Shown here in pieces: positions 46,812 to 57,998 of a DNA stretch of 64,000 bases. A program made the translations under genes and the position numbers. Under the pieces are notes generated by a model. The model saw only the letters and a program-made list of their open reading frames with translations. It was not told the DNA's origin and made no database searches. The stretch spans positions 15,947,501 to 16,011,500 of the forward strand of contig CM037596.1 in NCBI GenBank assembly GCA_021018995.1. The letters are read 5' to 3'. How positions within the stretch are numbered: position 1 is the stretch's first letter; each line of letters opens with the position of its first letter. Origin of the DNA: Chloranthus sessilifolius (taxonomy: Eukaryota > Streptophyta > Magnoliopsida > Chloranthales > Chloranthaceae).

Positions 46812-46915
46812 CTAGAAGAAGTCCTCGGGTGGAGGCTTCAACTCGTCTCCTGGCGCGAAATCCGAATCACCCGGATCTACGCCCCCCGAAGCCTCAGCTG
46901 CTGCTATCAAAGGAC
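46812..46915 (-). other. Acidic terminal exon in D 3' LTR (putative)
   Basis: Acceptor ACGTTGCAG, two bases, then 33 codons starting PLIAAAEASGGVDPGDSDFA and ending PPPEDFF with TAG. The right LTR copy (56828-56931) encodes the same peptide. In D2 the last visible codons read DELEPPPKDLF with the stop in the same place. It is compared with the E exon under findings. Confidence 0.4.
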
Positions 46916-47982
46916 CTGCAACGTATAGTCTAAAAGGGTGAGCTACATCCTAGCTCAATAGGGAACAAGCACAATGAACATATAAGTTAAAACTCACATA
47001 TATTCCATGATATTCAGAGCATGATGAATCTATGCATTTGCTAGAAAACCAATTAAAAACAGATGTCTTATACTCAATTCACTGGTAAGTTGCATGTATC
47101 ACTTTACTGTTGATTTAATCATGAATGACACTGAACAGGCCTAAAGCAAAACTTAAATCTTCAACTTAAGTAATCCCCGAGCAATATAGCATCGAGCCCC
47201 GATGAGATACCCTTCATCGTCATCTAATTAGACAGTTGTAAAAACATGTATTCCCTGGGAATACGACCCAAGCCCCTTTCTCACTAGGCGGCGGGGTTAA
47301 ATATTACACAACATCCCTGGGATGTCCTTACGGTCACGGATAAACCTCCGTGATGGTGTACGGATTCGCCGCCGTACCGGTCACAGATATCCTGCCGCGT
47401 CAGTCGTGGGTATCCCGCCACGTCGGTGGGGTATCCTCCAAACCTCAAATAACAAAAATATCATGTGCATTACATATAGTTGTTCACCGTGTAAGTGTGC
47501 TATCTTATATCAGTTAGGCCTCAACAGTAATTATTCAATCCTATGTATACATCCCTGGGATGTATACACACCCGCATCACACCTGATGCCTTTATTACTT
47601 CCTCATCCCCTGGGGATGTCTCAATTTCATTTGATTACTTGTTCTTAGTTATTTGCATCACACAGATGCCCTTATCACATTTTTGGTGTCACACACGCAC
47701 CCATTTTTATAAAGCTTTTCACATTTAAAACAACTTCAATTAGATAATTATATCACTACATACATGCTCTTGAAATTAAAGTACATGTTCAAGGTGTTCC
47801 CTACCTCAATTCTCTGAATTTCCTAGCATCAAGGTCCCACGCGGCTCCTTGTGCTAATGATCTCACGTACCACCTATGGTACAATATAACACATGTAACT
47901 CATCACTAAGATGTAATAAAGAAGGTCCAAGACCCTCCCTGAATCTTAAAGTCAAACTAAGAAGTCAAGCAAAACTGTCAAA

Positions 47983-48358
47983 GTCGATTAATCGATTCCC
48001 AAAATCGATTAATCAAAATGCAATTCAATTAATCGATTTCCAAAATCGATTAATCGAAACCCAAATCGATTAACCGATTCTCAAAATCGATTAATCAATC
48101 CCAAATCGATTAATCAAGTTTACAACATAAGGCAGTCGATTCTTAAATCGAGTAGTCGAGGTCTCAAAATCGATTAATCGATCCCAAATCGATTAATCAA
48201 AATTCGAAATCGATTAATTGAAATCCCAATTCGATTAGTCGATTTCCAAATCGACTAATCGAATTCCAAATCGATTAATCGAAATCGGGATTCCATGACT
48301 TTTTAACTTCTTAGACCAAATCGATTAATCGAACTCTAATTTCGATTAATCGATTTGG
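47983..48358. repeat. TCGATTAATCGA palindrome array, D 3' LTR
   Basis: About fifteen to twenty copies of ATCGATTAATCGA or single-base variants (CGACTAATCG, CGATTAGTCG) at irregular 12-30 bp spacing, separated by short A/C-rich spacers such as ATTCCAAA. Confidence 0.9.
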
Positions 48359-48604
48359 TCAGATTCAGCCCCCTCTCGGGCTGATCTTCCAAATATTTGT
48401 CAACCTATTTTTCTTTCTTTTTCTAAGCCTTTATCCTATTCTTTTAAGCATTCTTAACCACACTTAAACTTCTACAATCTATGCATTTAATTCCCATAAA
48501 ATTTACCTCAATCAAGCCTCAATTTGATTGGATCTTAAAGTTGGAATGGCTAGGGTTCCAGCTTTAGCTCCAAAGGATCTTTCATGTTTTTTCGGGTTAT
48601 TACA

Positions 48605-48622
48605 TCCTCCCCGCCTTGGGAA
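48605..48622 (-). other. D polypurine tract
   Basis: The minus strand reads TTCCCAAGGCGGGGAGGA directly before the LTR start TGTAATAACC. It primes plus-strand DNA synthesis. Confidence 0.85.
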
Positions 48623-48795
48623 TTTTCGGCCCCGAAAATAACCCAAAGGTGTGCGCTTGGGTACCCCGAACACTGGGAGTCGCGTACCCATACACTAAGG
48701 CAATTAGACACAATAATTGATGCAGATACTCAAGAACATAATATATTTCATTAATTTGTAAAATTTATAACTTTATCTACATCGTTTCTAGTACA

Positions 48796-50360
48796 TCAAA
48801 AGTGCCAAAACAGGCATACAAAAAGAAACATCTCTATTCTGGTGTAGGAGCGGATGTGTGGCCGAGCTTCTTGGCTGGTCTGAGGTAGCGGCGGCTGCTC
48901 TGGTGGCTGTGGTGTCTCGGCCGGCGGAACTGATGTAGAAGTGGAAGTACCGGCATCGGTAGTCGCGGTGGTCGGACGGAAGACGGGACCCCTATGGAAG
49001 GCGGTTCGTCCCGCGGTCCACTCCTCCTCCTGAGCGAGGTACCGCTGGTAGTCAAACGGGTAGATGTAGAGGAGGGTATGGAACATCAGAAAGTCTATCC
49101 TCCGGTTCATCCTCTCATTGTTGGCCTCCATGCGGGCCAACATGTCCTCGATCGTCGGAGCTTGGCGACAGGCCGCATGATAGGAAGAAGTAGGTGTGTA
49201 GTCATGGCATCTGGTGGCGTAGGTGAAGCGGTGGCATGGGAGGGCGCCCCCTCCACTGGTGGCTCAACCGGGTGTGCCCCACCCACAGGTGGGTCTTACT
49301 GTGGTGGTGGGGGTGGTGGCGGTGCTACTGCTGCTGCTGGTGCGGGACTCGGAGCCGGTAGGGTCCGCTTCAACAAATTGTAACTACGACTCCAGGAAGA
49401 CCTTGAAAACATCTTCACCTGGTCTGTAGCCCTCACCTCGTGGGGCGATACCGCATACTCAGGAGCGTTGGAGTAACACTCCTACATGCTCGAGATGAGT
49501 CGAGCATACGACATCTTCTCCTTGGACCTTAGATTTCCCTTCATTAGCTTCCCCTTAATGTATCTCATCCCCTCTAGGATGAGCATTGTGGCGTCAAACC
49601 ACCGGCCACAAAAGGCTGCGTAAAGTGCCTGTTGCACTTTCTCTACGCGCTCTGTGTCGTGGCGTAGGGGGTATAGGTTGCACTTGATTATTGAATCAAG
49701 CATCCACATATAGTGGGGAAGGTCGACCCTCTTGATGGAGGATCCCGACCCCTTTTTCCCGTTAGTCATGCGGGTCATAATCTCTTCAAATTTAACTTCC
49801 TCTTCAAAGGGTGGGAAGAGGGTGGTCTCTGGAGTGAAATCGAGGTAACACTCGAGTACCTCGTGTATGTGACGACGGGTGATGATGTATTCTCGACCCT
49901 CTATGGTGGTCTTAATCACGTCGTCAGTCTGGCCGTCCACAAGCCCTTGGTATAACAATCGAACTAATCTAAGGTAGTAGGAACCCCAGATTGGCTTTAA
50001 GATATTGCCGAGACCGGCATTGGTAAGGTAGTTACGAGCCCATTGGGTCTCGCCCGACACATCGGGATTTGTAAATAGGGTTGGGTTGATGATGTACTCG
50101 ACCTCGAATGTCTTAGCCTCCTACCACTCATTGGGTTTAAGCACATTGGTGGGTAGTGGCGGCATGGGTGTGGATTCGCGTGAAGACTCTCGCGAAGATG
50201 CACGCGAAGCCGCGCTCGTCGAACCGGAGGTGGTCTCCGATGCCGACGGCGATGGAGTCCTCACCAGTGATGGGGTAGGTGGTGGCGGTGCGACGTTCTT
50301 ACGCCAGACCGAGAGTATAGAGGTCGCCCTTGCCGAAGACAACCGGGTTTTCGGCGGCAT
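48796..50360 (-). pseudogene. D additional ORF downstream of pol (aORF)
   Basis: Sense to pol. ATG at 50360 opens a Ser/Pro-rich region (MPPKTRLSSARATSI, SRASSRESSREST), then one in-frame TAG at about 50121. The same frame continues with TQWARNYLTNAGLGNILKPI, YLRLVRLLYQGLVDG, YIITRRHIHEVLECYLDF, HYMWMLDSIIKCNLYPLRHD and LYAAFCGRWFDATMLILEGM. Another TAG lies at about 49480, then a Pro/Ala-rich linker, a frameshift, and MLARMEANNERMNRRIDF with a Thr/Pro-rich tail. The 190-residue core resembles the 'putative plant transposon protein' domain (Transposase_32) in layout. It is not gag, pol or a known env. Confidence 0.7.
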
Positions 50361-50588
50361 TATGGTGAAAATTCAAGAAACTACGGTTTTTATGGCTCGA
50401 ATTGAAGCAAAAGAGTTGGACTAGGATTTATCGTAGGTTTCGTGGTGAAAGTTAGCGTCCTTGGTCCGAAATCGACGAAGGAAATCCAAAACCCTAGCTC
50501 GGATGGGTGAAGGAAGAAGAAGAAGCAATGGCGCCCAATGCAAAAATCCCAAATGATTTCGAATGAAATGGAAAAACCCCTCGATTCA

Positions 50589-50598
50589 TATATATATA
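50589..50598 (-). promoter_or_regulatory. TATA box upstream of D aORF
   Basis: The minus strand reads CCTATATATATATGAATC, about 230 bp before the aORF ATG. A CT-rich leader (GCTTCTTCTTCTTCC) and AGCTAGGGTTTTGG lie between. The palindrome array ends 10 bp upstream of this box. Confidence 0.6.
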
Positions 50599-50607
50599 GG
50601 CTCCGGC

Positions 50608-51258
50608 TCGATTAATCGATTTCTGAAGTCGATTAATCAAGATTTAAAATTAGGTTAAGCCACGCAAAATCGATTAATCGATTTTCAAAATTGATTAGTC
50701 GAAACTCAAAATCGACTAATCGAAACCATTTCGATTAATCGAAATCGTATCCGTTTAAAATTTCAAGTTTTTGAGCTCACTGGCGCGAGCCAGTCGATTA
50801 GTCGAAAATTCAAAATTGATTAATCGAATTTCACTTCGATTAATCGAAATCGTGCAGTCCTTCCCAAAATTTTCAGGATTCTTTAAGTTACTCGATTAGT
50901 CGAGCTATGATTCGATTAATCGAATTTCACTTCGATTAATCGAAATCATTTCTCATACTTCAAATTTTCTAATTTCCTTAAGTTTATCGATTAATCGAAC
51001 TTCTAGTTCGATTAATCGAAACCATAAATCGATTAATCGAATTCCTCCTCGATTAATTGAAATTTCATAAAATCCCTTTAATCGAATCCTCAATTCGATT
51101 AATTGAAAACCCAAATCGATTAATCGAAACCAAGATCGATTAATCGAAATTTCACTTTGTCATTTTTCTAATCCTTATTCAAGTTCCCAGTCACTGGCAC
51201 ATGCCAGTCGACTAATCAAACAAAATCGATTAATCGATTTGAAAATCGATTAATCGGT
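50608..51258. repeat. TCGATTAATCGA palindrome array, internal to D
   Basis: About 30 copies of TCGATTAATCGA and variants over 650 bp, between the end of pol (51474) and the TATA box of the aORF. Contains two copies of CACTGGC...CCAGTCGA as an interspersed phrase (near 50780 and 51192). Confidence 0.9.
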
Positions 51259-51473
51259 TTTGATCAAATTCTGTTGGTTTCCAACTTTCTCTGTCTATTT
51301 GATTTATCTTGGTAATTTATGATATCAAGTGATTCTTGGTTCTACAAAACACATCCTCAAGATCATGTGTGCATAAAAATGTTGTTTCTTTATCATACTT
51401 TTATCAGAATTTCCATTGAATTACAAGTGTCGTTAAAATCCACAAGCATGCTTGCGGTGATACAATTTGATTC

Positions 51474-52300
51474 TCAAGTCGTTGGAAACAAGGCTGGATA
51501 TTGTTCTTTCACATCGGCCTCTCGTTCCCATGTAGCTTCCTCGGCCGGATGATGCTTCCATCGGACAAGTACTAATGGAATCACTTTTGTTCGCAACACT
51601 TGTTCCTTTCGGTCCAAAATCTCCACTGGCTCTTCGATCATGGTCATGTCCTCATGCATTTCAAAAGCTTGACCGCTCAACACGTGGTCAAGGTCATTAA
51701 TGTACTTCCTGAGCATAGATACATGGAAGACATTGTGTACTGGATTGAATAACGGTGGCAATCCGATGCGGTAAGCAACTTCCCCGACTCGACCCAAAAC
51801 TTCGAACGGTCCAAGATAGCGGGGACTTAGCTTTCCTCTCTTTCCAAATCTCATGACTCCCTTCATAGGTGACACTTTCACAAACACGTGTTCCCCCACT
51901 TTGAAGTCTACACTCGTCCGCTTGATATCGGCGTAGCTTTTCTGTCTGCTCTGCGCCGCTTTGAGTTTTGCCCTTATCATACGAACATAGGTGGCATTGT
52001 CTTCAAGTATTTCGGGTCTCAAAACAAATTTCTCACCCGTTTCTTCCCAATTTATGGGCGATCTACATCGCCATCCGTAAAGTGCATCATGTGGTGCCAT
52101 CCCAATGCTCGTTTGAAAACTGTTGTTATATGCAAACTCAATCAAGGGTAGGTGCTGATCCCACGATCCTTGCAATTCCAACATACATGCCTTAAGCATG
52201 TCCTCAATGATCTGATTGACCCTCTTAGTCTGTCTGTCAGTTTATGGATGGAATGCCGTACTGAAATCTAGTCGCGTTCCCATTCCTTCTTGAAATTTCT
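51474..52300 (-). CDS. D integrase, second part with chromodomain-like tail
   Basis: Open frame 52199-51474 (241 codons): DMLKACMLELQGSWDQHLPL with the catalytic Glu just upstream (IIED, in the same frame after a stop at about 52243). Then FAYNNSFQTSIGMAPHDALY, GEHVFVKVSPMKGVMRFGKR, KLSPRYLGPFEVLGRVGEVA, and VFHVSMLRKYINDL. The tail reads VLVRWKHHPAEEATWEREAD, the reduced chromodomain of the Del/Tekay group. It ends with TAG at 51474. Stops between 52200 and 52300 separate it from the core. Confidence 0.92.
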
Positions 52301-52301
52301 T

Positions 52302-53420
52302 CTAGAACTTCGATGTATACAATGGGTCACGGTCCGAAACAATACTACTCGGAATCCCATGCAAACGGACAATTTCTTTCATATAAAGTTCTGCCAAGCT
52401 TCCCGCTGTGTACATCGTGTTGTAGGGCAAGAAGTGCACTATCTTGGTCAATCGATCGACCACTACCCAAATGGGATTGTACTTATTTGCAGTACGCGGA
52501 AATCCAACGATGAAGTCCATAGAGATCGATTCCCACTTCCATTCCGGTATAGGTAGAGGCTGCAATAAGCCTGCGGGATGTCTATGATCGATCTTCACTT
52601 GCTGACACGTCAAACACCGTGAGACGTACTCTGCCACATCTTGTTTCAAGCCTCTCCACGAATAGTTCTTTTTCAAATCTTGATACATCTTTGTACTTCC
52701 CAGGTGGATAGCATAGCTCGATTTGTGTGATTCATCCTGAATTGTTCGTCGTAGATCGGCATTGTTCGGAATACAGAGACGTCCATTGAACAATAAGGAA
52801 CCATCCTCTTTGATTGAAAAATCAGATGTAATGCCTTCAGTCACATCTTGACGAATCCTTGTTAGTGCCGGGTCTTTCATCTGTAGTTCATGGATATGCT
52901 CAAATATCATCAGTCTCACTGATATATTAGCCAAGAAGACTCCTGTAGCTTGCGACTCAATGTTTGCATCATATAGTGCCAAATCTTCCAACAACTTCCA
53001 TCGGTGTATACCCAAAATGAGACTAGCTAACTGAGCTGAACTTTTTCGACTCAAGGCATCCGCTACTACATTAGCCTTGCCTGGATGGTACTGTATAGAA
53101 CAGTCATAGTCCTTAAGAAACTCCATCCATCTGTGCTGCCTCATATTTAATTCCTTCTGTGTAAACAGATATCTAAGGCTCTTGTGGTCGGTGAAAATCT
53201 CGAAAGTCTCACCGTACAAATAATGTCTCCACATCTTGAGCGCAAAAATGATCGCTGCTAATTCTAGGTCATGTGTCGGGTAATTCTTCTCATGCTCTTT
53301 CAATTGTCTCGACCCATACGCTATCACTTGTTTGTGCTGATTAAGTACACAGCCCAAACCAGTATACGAAGCATCGCTATACACTGCAAACCTTCCACTG
53401 CCTGAAGGTATAGCTAACAC
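52302..53420 (-). CDS. D RNase H and integrase amino-terminal part
   Basis: 372-codon open frame. RNase [55 protein letters not shown], then [15 protein letters not shown]. The integrase zinc-binding region is [20 protein letters not shown] with CLTCQQVK. The core begins at [20 protein letters not shown] and includes [13 protein letters not shown], giving two of the three catalytic acids. It stops at 52302. This and the next segment are the best preserved part of D. Confidence 0.93.
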   Translation of the reverse strand: MLAIPSGSGRFAVYSDASYTGLGCVLNQHKQVIAYGSRQLKEHEKNYPTHDLELAAIIFALKMWRHYLYGETFEIFTDHKSLRYLFTQKELNMRQHRWMEFLKDYDCSIQYHPGKANVVADALSRKSSAQLASLILGIHRWKLLEDLALYDANIESQATGVFLANISVRLMIFEHIHELQMKDPALTRIRQDVTEGITSDFSIKEDGSLLFNGRLCIPNNADLRRTIQDESHKSSYAIHLGSTKMYQDLKKNYSWRGLKQDVAEYVSRCLTCQQVKIDHRHPAGLLQPLPIPEWKWESISMDFIVGFPRTANKYNPIWVVVDRLTKIVHFLPYNTMYTAGSLAELYMKEIVRLHGIPSSIVSDRDPLYTSKF

Positions 53421-54290
53421 TGGAGCTGAAGTGAGTCTCTTTTTGAGTTCTTGAAAACTCTTCTCGCATGCCTCACTCTATTCAAACCTTGCATCTTTCC
53501 GTGTGAGTCTCGTGAGTGGTCCTGATATCTTTGAAAAACCCTCAACGAAACGTCGGTAGTAACCCGCCAATCCAAGGAAACTGTGAATGTCGGTTACGGT
53601 CTTTGGTTGCTCCCAATTTATTACTGCTTCGATCTTTGCTGGATCTATAGTGACACCAAGCTTCGAGACGACATGTCCCAAAAAGCTAACTTCTTCTAAC
53701 CAAAACTCACATTTACTGTGCTTGGCATATAACTGGTGTTCACGTAGAGTTTGTAGGGCTATTCTCAAGTGTTTCTTATGCTCTTCTTCTGACTTTGAAT
53801 AGATCAGGATGTCGTCAAGAAATATTACGACACAAGTATCTAGGTGTGGTTTAAACACCCTATTCATCAGATCCATGAATGACACCGGGGCATTTGTTAA
53901 CCCAAACGGCATCACGAGGAATTCATAGTGTCCGTATCGAGTCCTGAATGCAGTCTTCTGAATATCCTCTGCCTTGACTCTCAACTGATGATATCCCGAT
54001 CTCAGATCGATCTTTGAGAAATATTTTGCTCCTTGCAGCTGATCGATAGTCAATGCACAGACGCATTGACCCATCTTTCTTCTTTTCAAATAAGACCGGT
54101 GCTCCCTATGGAGACACGCTCGGTCTAACGAAACCTTTGTCCATTAACTCATGTAGCTGGTCTTTCAACTCCTTCAACTCAGCAGGAGCCATTCGGTATG
54201 GTGCTTTAGAAACAGGCTCCGTTCCTGGTGCTAAGTCGATGGCGAATTCTATTTCTCTCCGAGGTAATCCGTAACTCCTGAAATACATTA
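53421..54290 (-). pseudogene. D reverse transcriptase (small deletion, stops)
   Basis: Lead-in [20 protein letters not shown] and [20 protein letters not shown], then a stop where the family has Trp. After KKDGSM the family CIDYRQLNKVT... segment is missing: about 20 codons are lost between CIDY and QLQGAKYF, at a short repeat (ATCGATC). The rest is intact: [32 protein letters not shown], catalytic FLDDILIYS, and [21 protein letters not shown] would copy the RNA; the deletion removes part of the fingers. Confidence 0.92.
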
Positions 54291-54817
54291 CAAGTCTCGC
54301 ACGACTGCTATCTCTGAGATCACATTCTTCTCCTCTTTGTGATCCTTTAAGAATGCCAAGTATCCACTACACCCCTTTCTGATCAATCGCTCGACCCTGG
54401 CTGCCAAGATAAGTGGTAGGTGCTTCGACCTTTCTCCTTGAAATCGGAACGATCTCCTTGTATTCGGTCTAAACGTGACAACCTTGTTCTTACAATCTAC
54501 TGTCGCAAAGTGAGTCGATAGCCAATCCATGCCAAGGATCATGTCGAATCCTTGCATGTCTAACAAAATTAGGTTCGCGGGTAGTTCAAAATTGCCTCCA
54601 TCCATGACCCTCACGATCACGGAGTTGCAACCCTTCTCGGTATCAACCGCATTCCCAGTAGGAACCGTAACGGTCAAAACGAAGTCTAACTCCTCTTGGT
54701 CGACTTTCATCTTCTTTGTGAAACGAGGTGTAACAAATGAGTGAGTAGACCCCGGGTCTATCAACACTCGAGCTTCGTATGACACGTCGCTCCCCTTCTT
54801 ATAGATGTGTAATCCAC
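54288..54817 (-). pseudogene. D aspartic protease
   Basis: Starts at the acceptor at 54817: GGLHIYKKGSDV, then YEARVLIDPGSTHSFVTPRF with D-P-G-S in place of the usual D-S-G, as in other Del-type proteases. It continues with ANLILLDMQGFDMILGMDWL and a carboxyl part running to 54288. Separated from the zinc knuckle by a probable intron. Confidence 0.88.
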
Positions 54818-54970
54818 CTAATTATACATACACACATATATATTGTTTATTCTCATTATACTAGAATTTATCACATGCGAGATTTTTCTTGCGTTTTCTC
54901 AATATAGATGTACCTTTTCTATTTAAATATTTCAAGAATTGAAATTCTATTTTTTTAAAAGAAAGCTCAC
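54818..54970 (-). other. Probable spliced intron in D, 153 bp
   Basis: The minus strand goes ATTCAAG/GTGAGC at 54971/54970 and TATAATTAG/GTGG at 54818/54817. It has consensus donor and acceptor, is AT-rich and contains stop codons. Joining the flanks keeps the frame and gives a protein matching the usual Del gag-protease junction (NTNDVIQ then GGLHIYKKG). Alternatively it is a small insertion that happens to restore the frame. Confidence 0.6.
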
Positions 54971-55373
54971 CTTGAATGACATCATTTGTGTTCTGAGCCT
55001 CCTGAGCTATGACTGCGTAGGCTCTTCCTTGGACGATCGGCTTCCTTGCTTGTATAGGTCGCGGAATAGGTACTGAAGTCGTCTTCCCTTTGTTCACCTC
55101 GGGGCATTCCCTGATCAAGTGGCCCACCTTGCCACATCGAAAGAAACCTCGAGTGCCTACCCTACAGTTGGACGTTTTGTGAGGCTTGCCACACTTAGCA
55201 CAAGTCTCACGCGGCATGGAAGAAGTTGCTCGAGAAGCCCCCTGTGTGACTGTGGCTCCTGTAGTAATCGCAGGGCTCTCATAACGTATCGGTCTCCCCG
55301 ACGCAAGCAATGGAAATCTCTGCTGGTTGTTCTGCTGCGTCGGTCTTCCATAGCCTCCTTGAAACGGTGGTTT
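54971..55373 (-). pseudogene. D zinc knuckle region of gag
   Basis: Reads CAKCGKPHKTSNC, then GFFRCGKVGHLIRECP. The first knuckle is the short Del-type form, while the second has Phe where the first Cys belongs. QARKPIVQGRAYAVIAQEAQ follows, leading to the splice donor. A stop before 55373 (after RFISNN) separates it from the capsid. Confidence 0.85.
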
Positions 55374-56367
55374 CTAATTGTTCGATATGAACCTCGGCTT
55401 TTTGTTCACCGGTTCATAATTCCCCGTTCTGCTCTGATCAGTGTTCCACCTTCCCTGTTCCTCTCTCTGGCGATATCTATTGTTATTTTCTTCTTCTACC
55501 ACCAAGGCCTTACTCATGACCTCTCCATAGGTCCTCAGCTGGAATGGTGCTACTCCTCCCCTCACGTCTGATCTCAACCCTTGTTGAAACCGTTTTGCTC
55601 TCATCATCTCTGTGATGACGTAGTCAGGCGCAAAGCGAGCGAGTCGCATGAACTCCACTCCATAATCTCTCACTGTCATCTTCCCCTGAGTAAGCTGTAG
55701 AAATTGGATTTCCATTTGGTTCCTTACTACCTCAGGGAAGTACTGTTTATTGAATTCCTCAACGAATTCGTCCCAAGTCCATGGCATGTCTGGGGTCTCC
55801 TGAGCCCTAGTCCTAGAAACGGACTTCCACCAAGGCCCAAATTTCCTCCCATCCAACATATAGGCTGCCCAATCTGACGCCTCTCATCCTCAAGACAGTG
55901 AGCACACTGAACACCTTCTCCATCTCACTCAACCAGTGCTCTGCCACTATGGGCTCTCCCTGTTCAGAAAAGCTAGGAGGTCTCATCCTCCTAAACTCAG
56001 TAAAAGCAGATGATGGTGGCGGTGTCGGTGGATGCTGATGCTCATGAGCCGTGTGAGCTGCCAAAGATGATGCCTGTTGAGCCATAGCAGCTGCCATGGT
56101 CTCCATGGTATGTATCATCCTCTGACGCTCAGCTCTATCCTCATTTCTTTCTCTAACTCTTTCTTGTTTTCTCTGATCTTGATCCTGACGATCTCGATCA
56201 CGACTCTCTTCCTGATCTTGGCTTCCTTGGCCATCACTGCCAGAAGCCCCTCCATCTCCTATAGGTACTCTATTCGTAGGAGAGGTGTACCCATCTCCAC
56301 TACGTAAACTTCTATTATGGCCGCCCCTGGGTCGGCCCCTTCCTCTAGGTAACATCACGGTCTGCAC
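55374..56367 (-). pseudogene. D gag (capsid), one frameshift
   Basis: ATG at 56367 begins MQTVMLPRGRGRPRGGHNRS and a highly charged region (DQEESRDRDRQDQDQRKQER). Then come FRRMRPPSFSEQGEPIVAEH, WLSEMEKVFSVL, a frameshift near 55860-55900, and in the next frame DGRKFGPWWKSVSRTR, DEFVEEFNKQYFPEVVRNQM and KMTVRDYGVEFMRLARFAPD. This is the standard Del/Tekay capsid. Confidence 0.9.
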
Positions 56368-56443
56368 ATGAAAATAAAGTTTTCATTAGCAGAAGTCCCT
56401 ATGCTCTGACAAAAGAATGATTGTCAAAGTTTCTAAAGAAATA

Positions 56444-56456
56444 GGCTCTGATACCA
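56444..56456 (-). other. D primer-binding site (initiator Met tRNA)
   Basis: Minus strand TGGTATCAGAGCC, an exact match to the usual plant site, two bases inside the LTR at 56459. Confidence 0.95.
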
Positions 56457-56827
56457 ACTGTGACAGCCCGAATCTCGGCACCCCGAAACCCGTGCCATTA
56501 GCACGATCCTCCAGACCGTGCCTCAAAGCTTAGCACGGAACATTGGTATAACAAGCATAATTAAATAAATAAAGCTATTAATCTTATTAAAGCGGAAGAA
56601 GTTAATATGCCCAACTGGCATATTCAAAAGACAGTTCTACCTTCATGCCACTGAATGAATAGAGAACCGACCCGAACCATCGGTGTTAATCGAATCACCC
56701 CAGATGGTTCGCTAAAAGAATAATCTATTTTTAATTACATTGTTTCAAAATAAAGGCTTGACATACCAAGCCGCACTAAACTGCTCTCAAAACTGACTCT
56801 CTCTATCAAAGTGCTCAGCAGAGTCAC

Positions 56828-56931
56828 CTAGAAGAAGTCCTCGGGTGGAGGCTTCAACTCGTCTCCTGGCGCGAAATCCGAATCACCCGGATCTACGCCC
56901 CCCGAAGCCTCAGCTGCTGCTATCAAAGGAC
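56828..56931 (-). other. Acidic terminal exon in D 5' LTR (putative)
   Basis: 104 nt after acceptor ACGTCGCAG; same 33-residue peptide as 46812-46915. The only difference near the boundary is in the intron side (CGTCGCAG against CGTTGCAG). Confidence 0.4.
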
Positions 56932-57998
56932 CTGCGACGTATAGTCTAAAAGGGTGAGCTACATCCTAGCTCAATAGGGAACAAGCACAATGAACATATA
57001 AGTTAAAACTCACATATATTCCATGATATTCAGAGCATGATGAATCTATGCATTTGCTAGAAAACTAATTAAAAATAGATGTCTTATACTCAATTCACTG
57101 GTAAGTTGCATGTATCACTTTACTGTTGATTTAATCATGAATGACACTGAACAGGCCTAAAGCAAAACTTAAATCTTCAACTTAAGTAATCCTCGAGCAA
57201 TATAGCATCGAGCCCCGATGAGATACCCTTCATCGTCATCTAATTAGATAGTTGTAAAAACATGTATTCCCTGGGAATACGACCCAAGCCCCTTTCTCAC
57301 TAGGCAACGGGGTTAAATATTACACAACATCCCTGGGATGTCCTTACGGTCACGGATAAACCTCCGTGATGGTGTACGGATTCGCCGCCGTACCGGTCAC
57401 GGATATCATGCCGCGTCAGTCGTGGGTATCTCGCCACGTCGGTGGGGTATCCTTCAAACCTCAAATAATAAAAATATCATATGCATTACATATAGTTATT
57501 CACCGTGTAAGTGTGCTATCTTATATCAGTTAGGCCTCAACAGTAATTATTCAATCCTATGTATACATCCCTGGGATGTATACACACCCGCATCACACCT
57601 GATGCCTTTATTACTTCCGCATCCCCTGGGGATGTCTCAATTTCATTTAATTACTTATTCTTAGTTACGTGCATCACACAGATGCCCTTATCACATTTTT
57701 GGTGTCACATAGGCACCCATTTTCATAAAGCTTTTCTCATTTAAAACAACTTCAATTAGATAATTATATCACTACATACATGCTCTTGAAATTAAAGTAC
57801 ATGTTCAAGGTGTTCCCTACCTCAATTCTCTGAATTTCCTAGCATCAAGGTCCCACGCGGCTCCTTGTGCTAATAATCTCACGTACCACCTATGGTATAA
57901 CATAACACATGTAACTCATCACTAAGATGTAATAAAGAAGGTCCAAGACACTCCCTGAATCTCAAAGTCAAACTAAGAAGTCAAGCAAAACTGTCAAA

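Larger units (their letters stand above)
46443..48604 (-). repeat. D 3' LTR (left), promoter part deleted
   Basis: 2162 bp; plus-strand ends TGTGACAGCCC...TTATTACA. Compared with the other LTR it lacks the segment equivalent to about 58612-58950, which contains the TATA box. The break lies between two CGCG-like sequences, suggesting a short-homology deletion. It carries the TCGATTAATCGA array and the acidic exon. Confidence 0.93.

Noticed and set aside
47322-47648. 108-codon plus-strand frame in the D LTR, repeated at 57338-57664
   Set aside because: Present in both LTRs only because the LTR is duplicated; antisense to the element's transcript and without a recognisable domain.
49223-50424. 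Plus-strand open frames opposite the D aORF
   Set aside because: They are the antisense of a Pro/Ser/Ala-rich GC-rich coding region; the minus frame has the domain-like core, leader and TATA box.
50608-51258. CRISPR-like array
   Set aside because: The repeated unit is a short palindrome at irregular spacing, with no constant-length spacers, in a eukaryotic retrotransposon.
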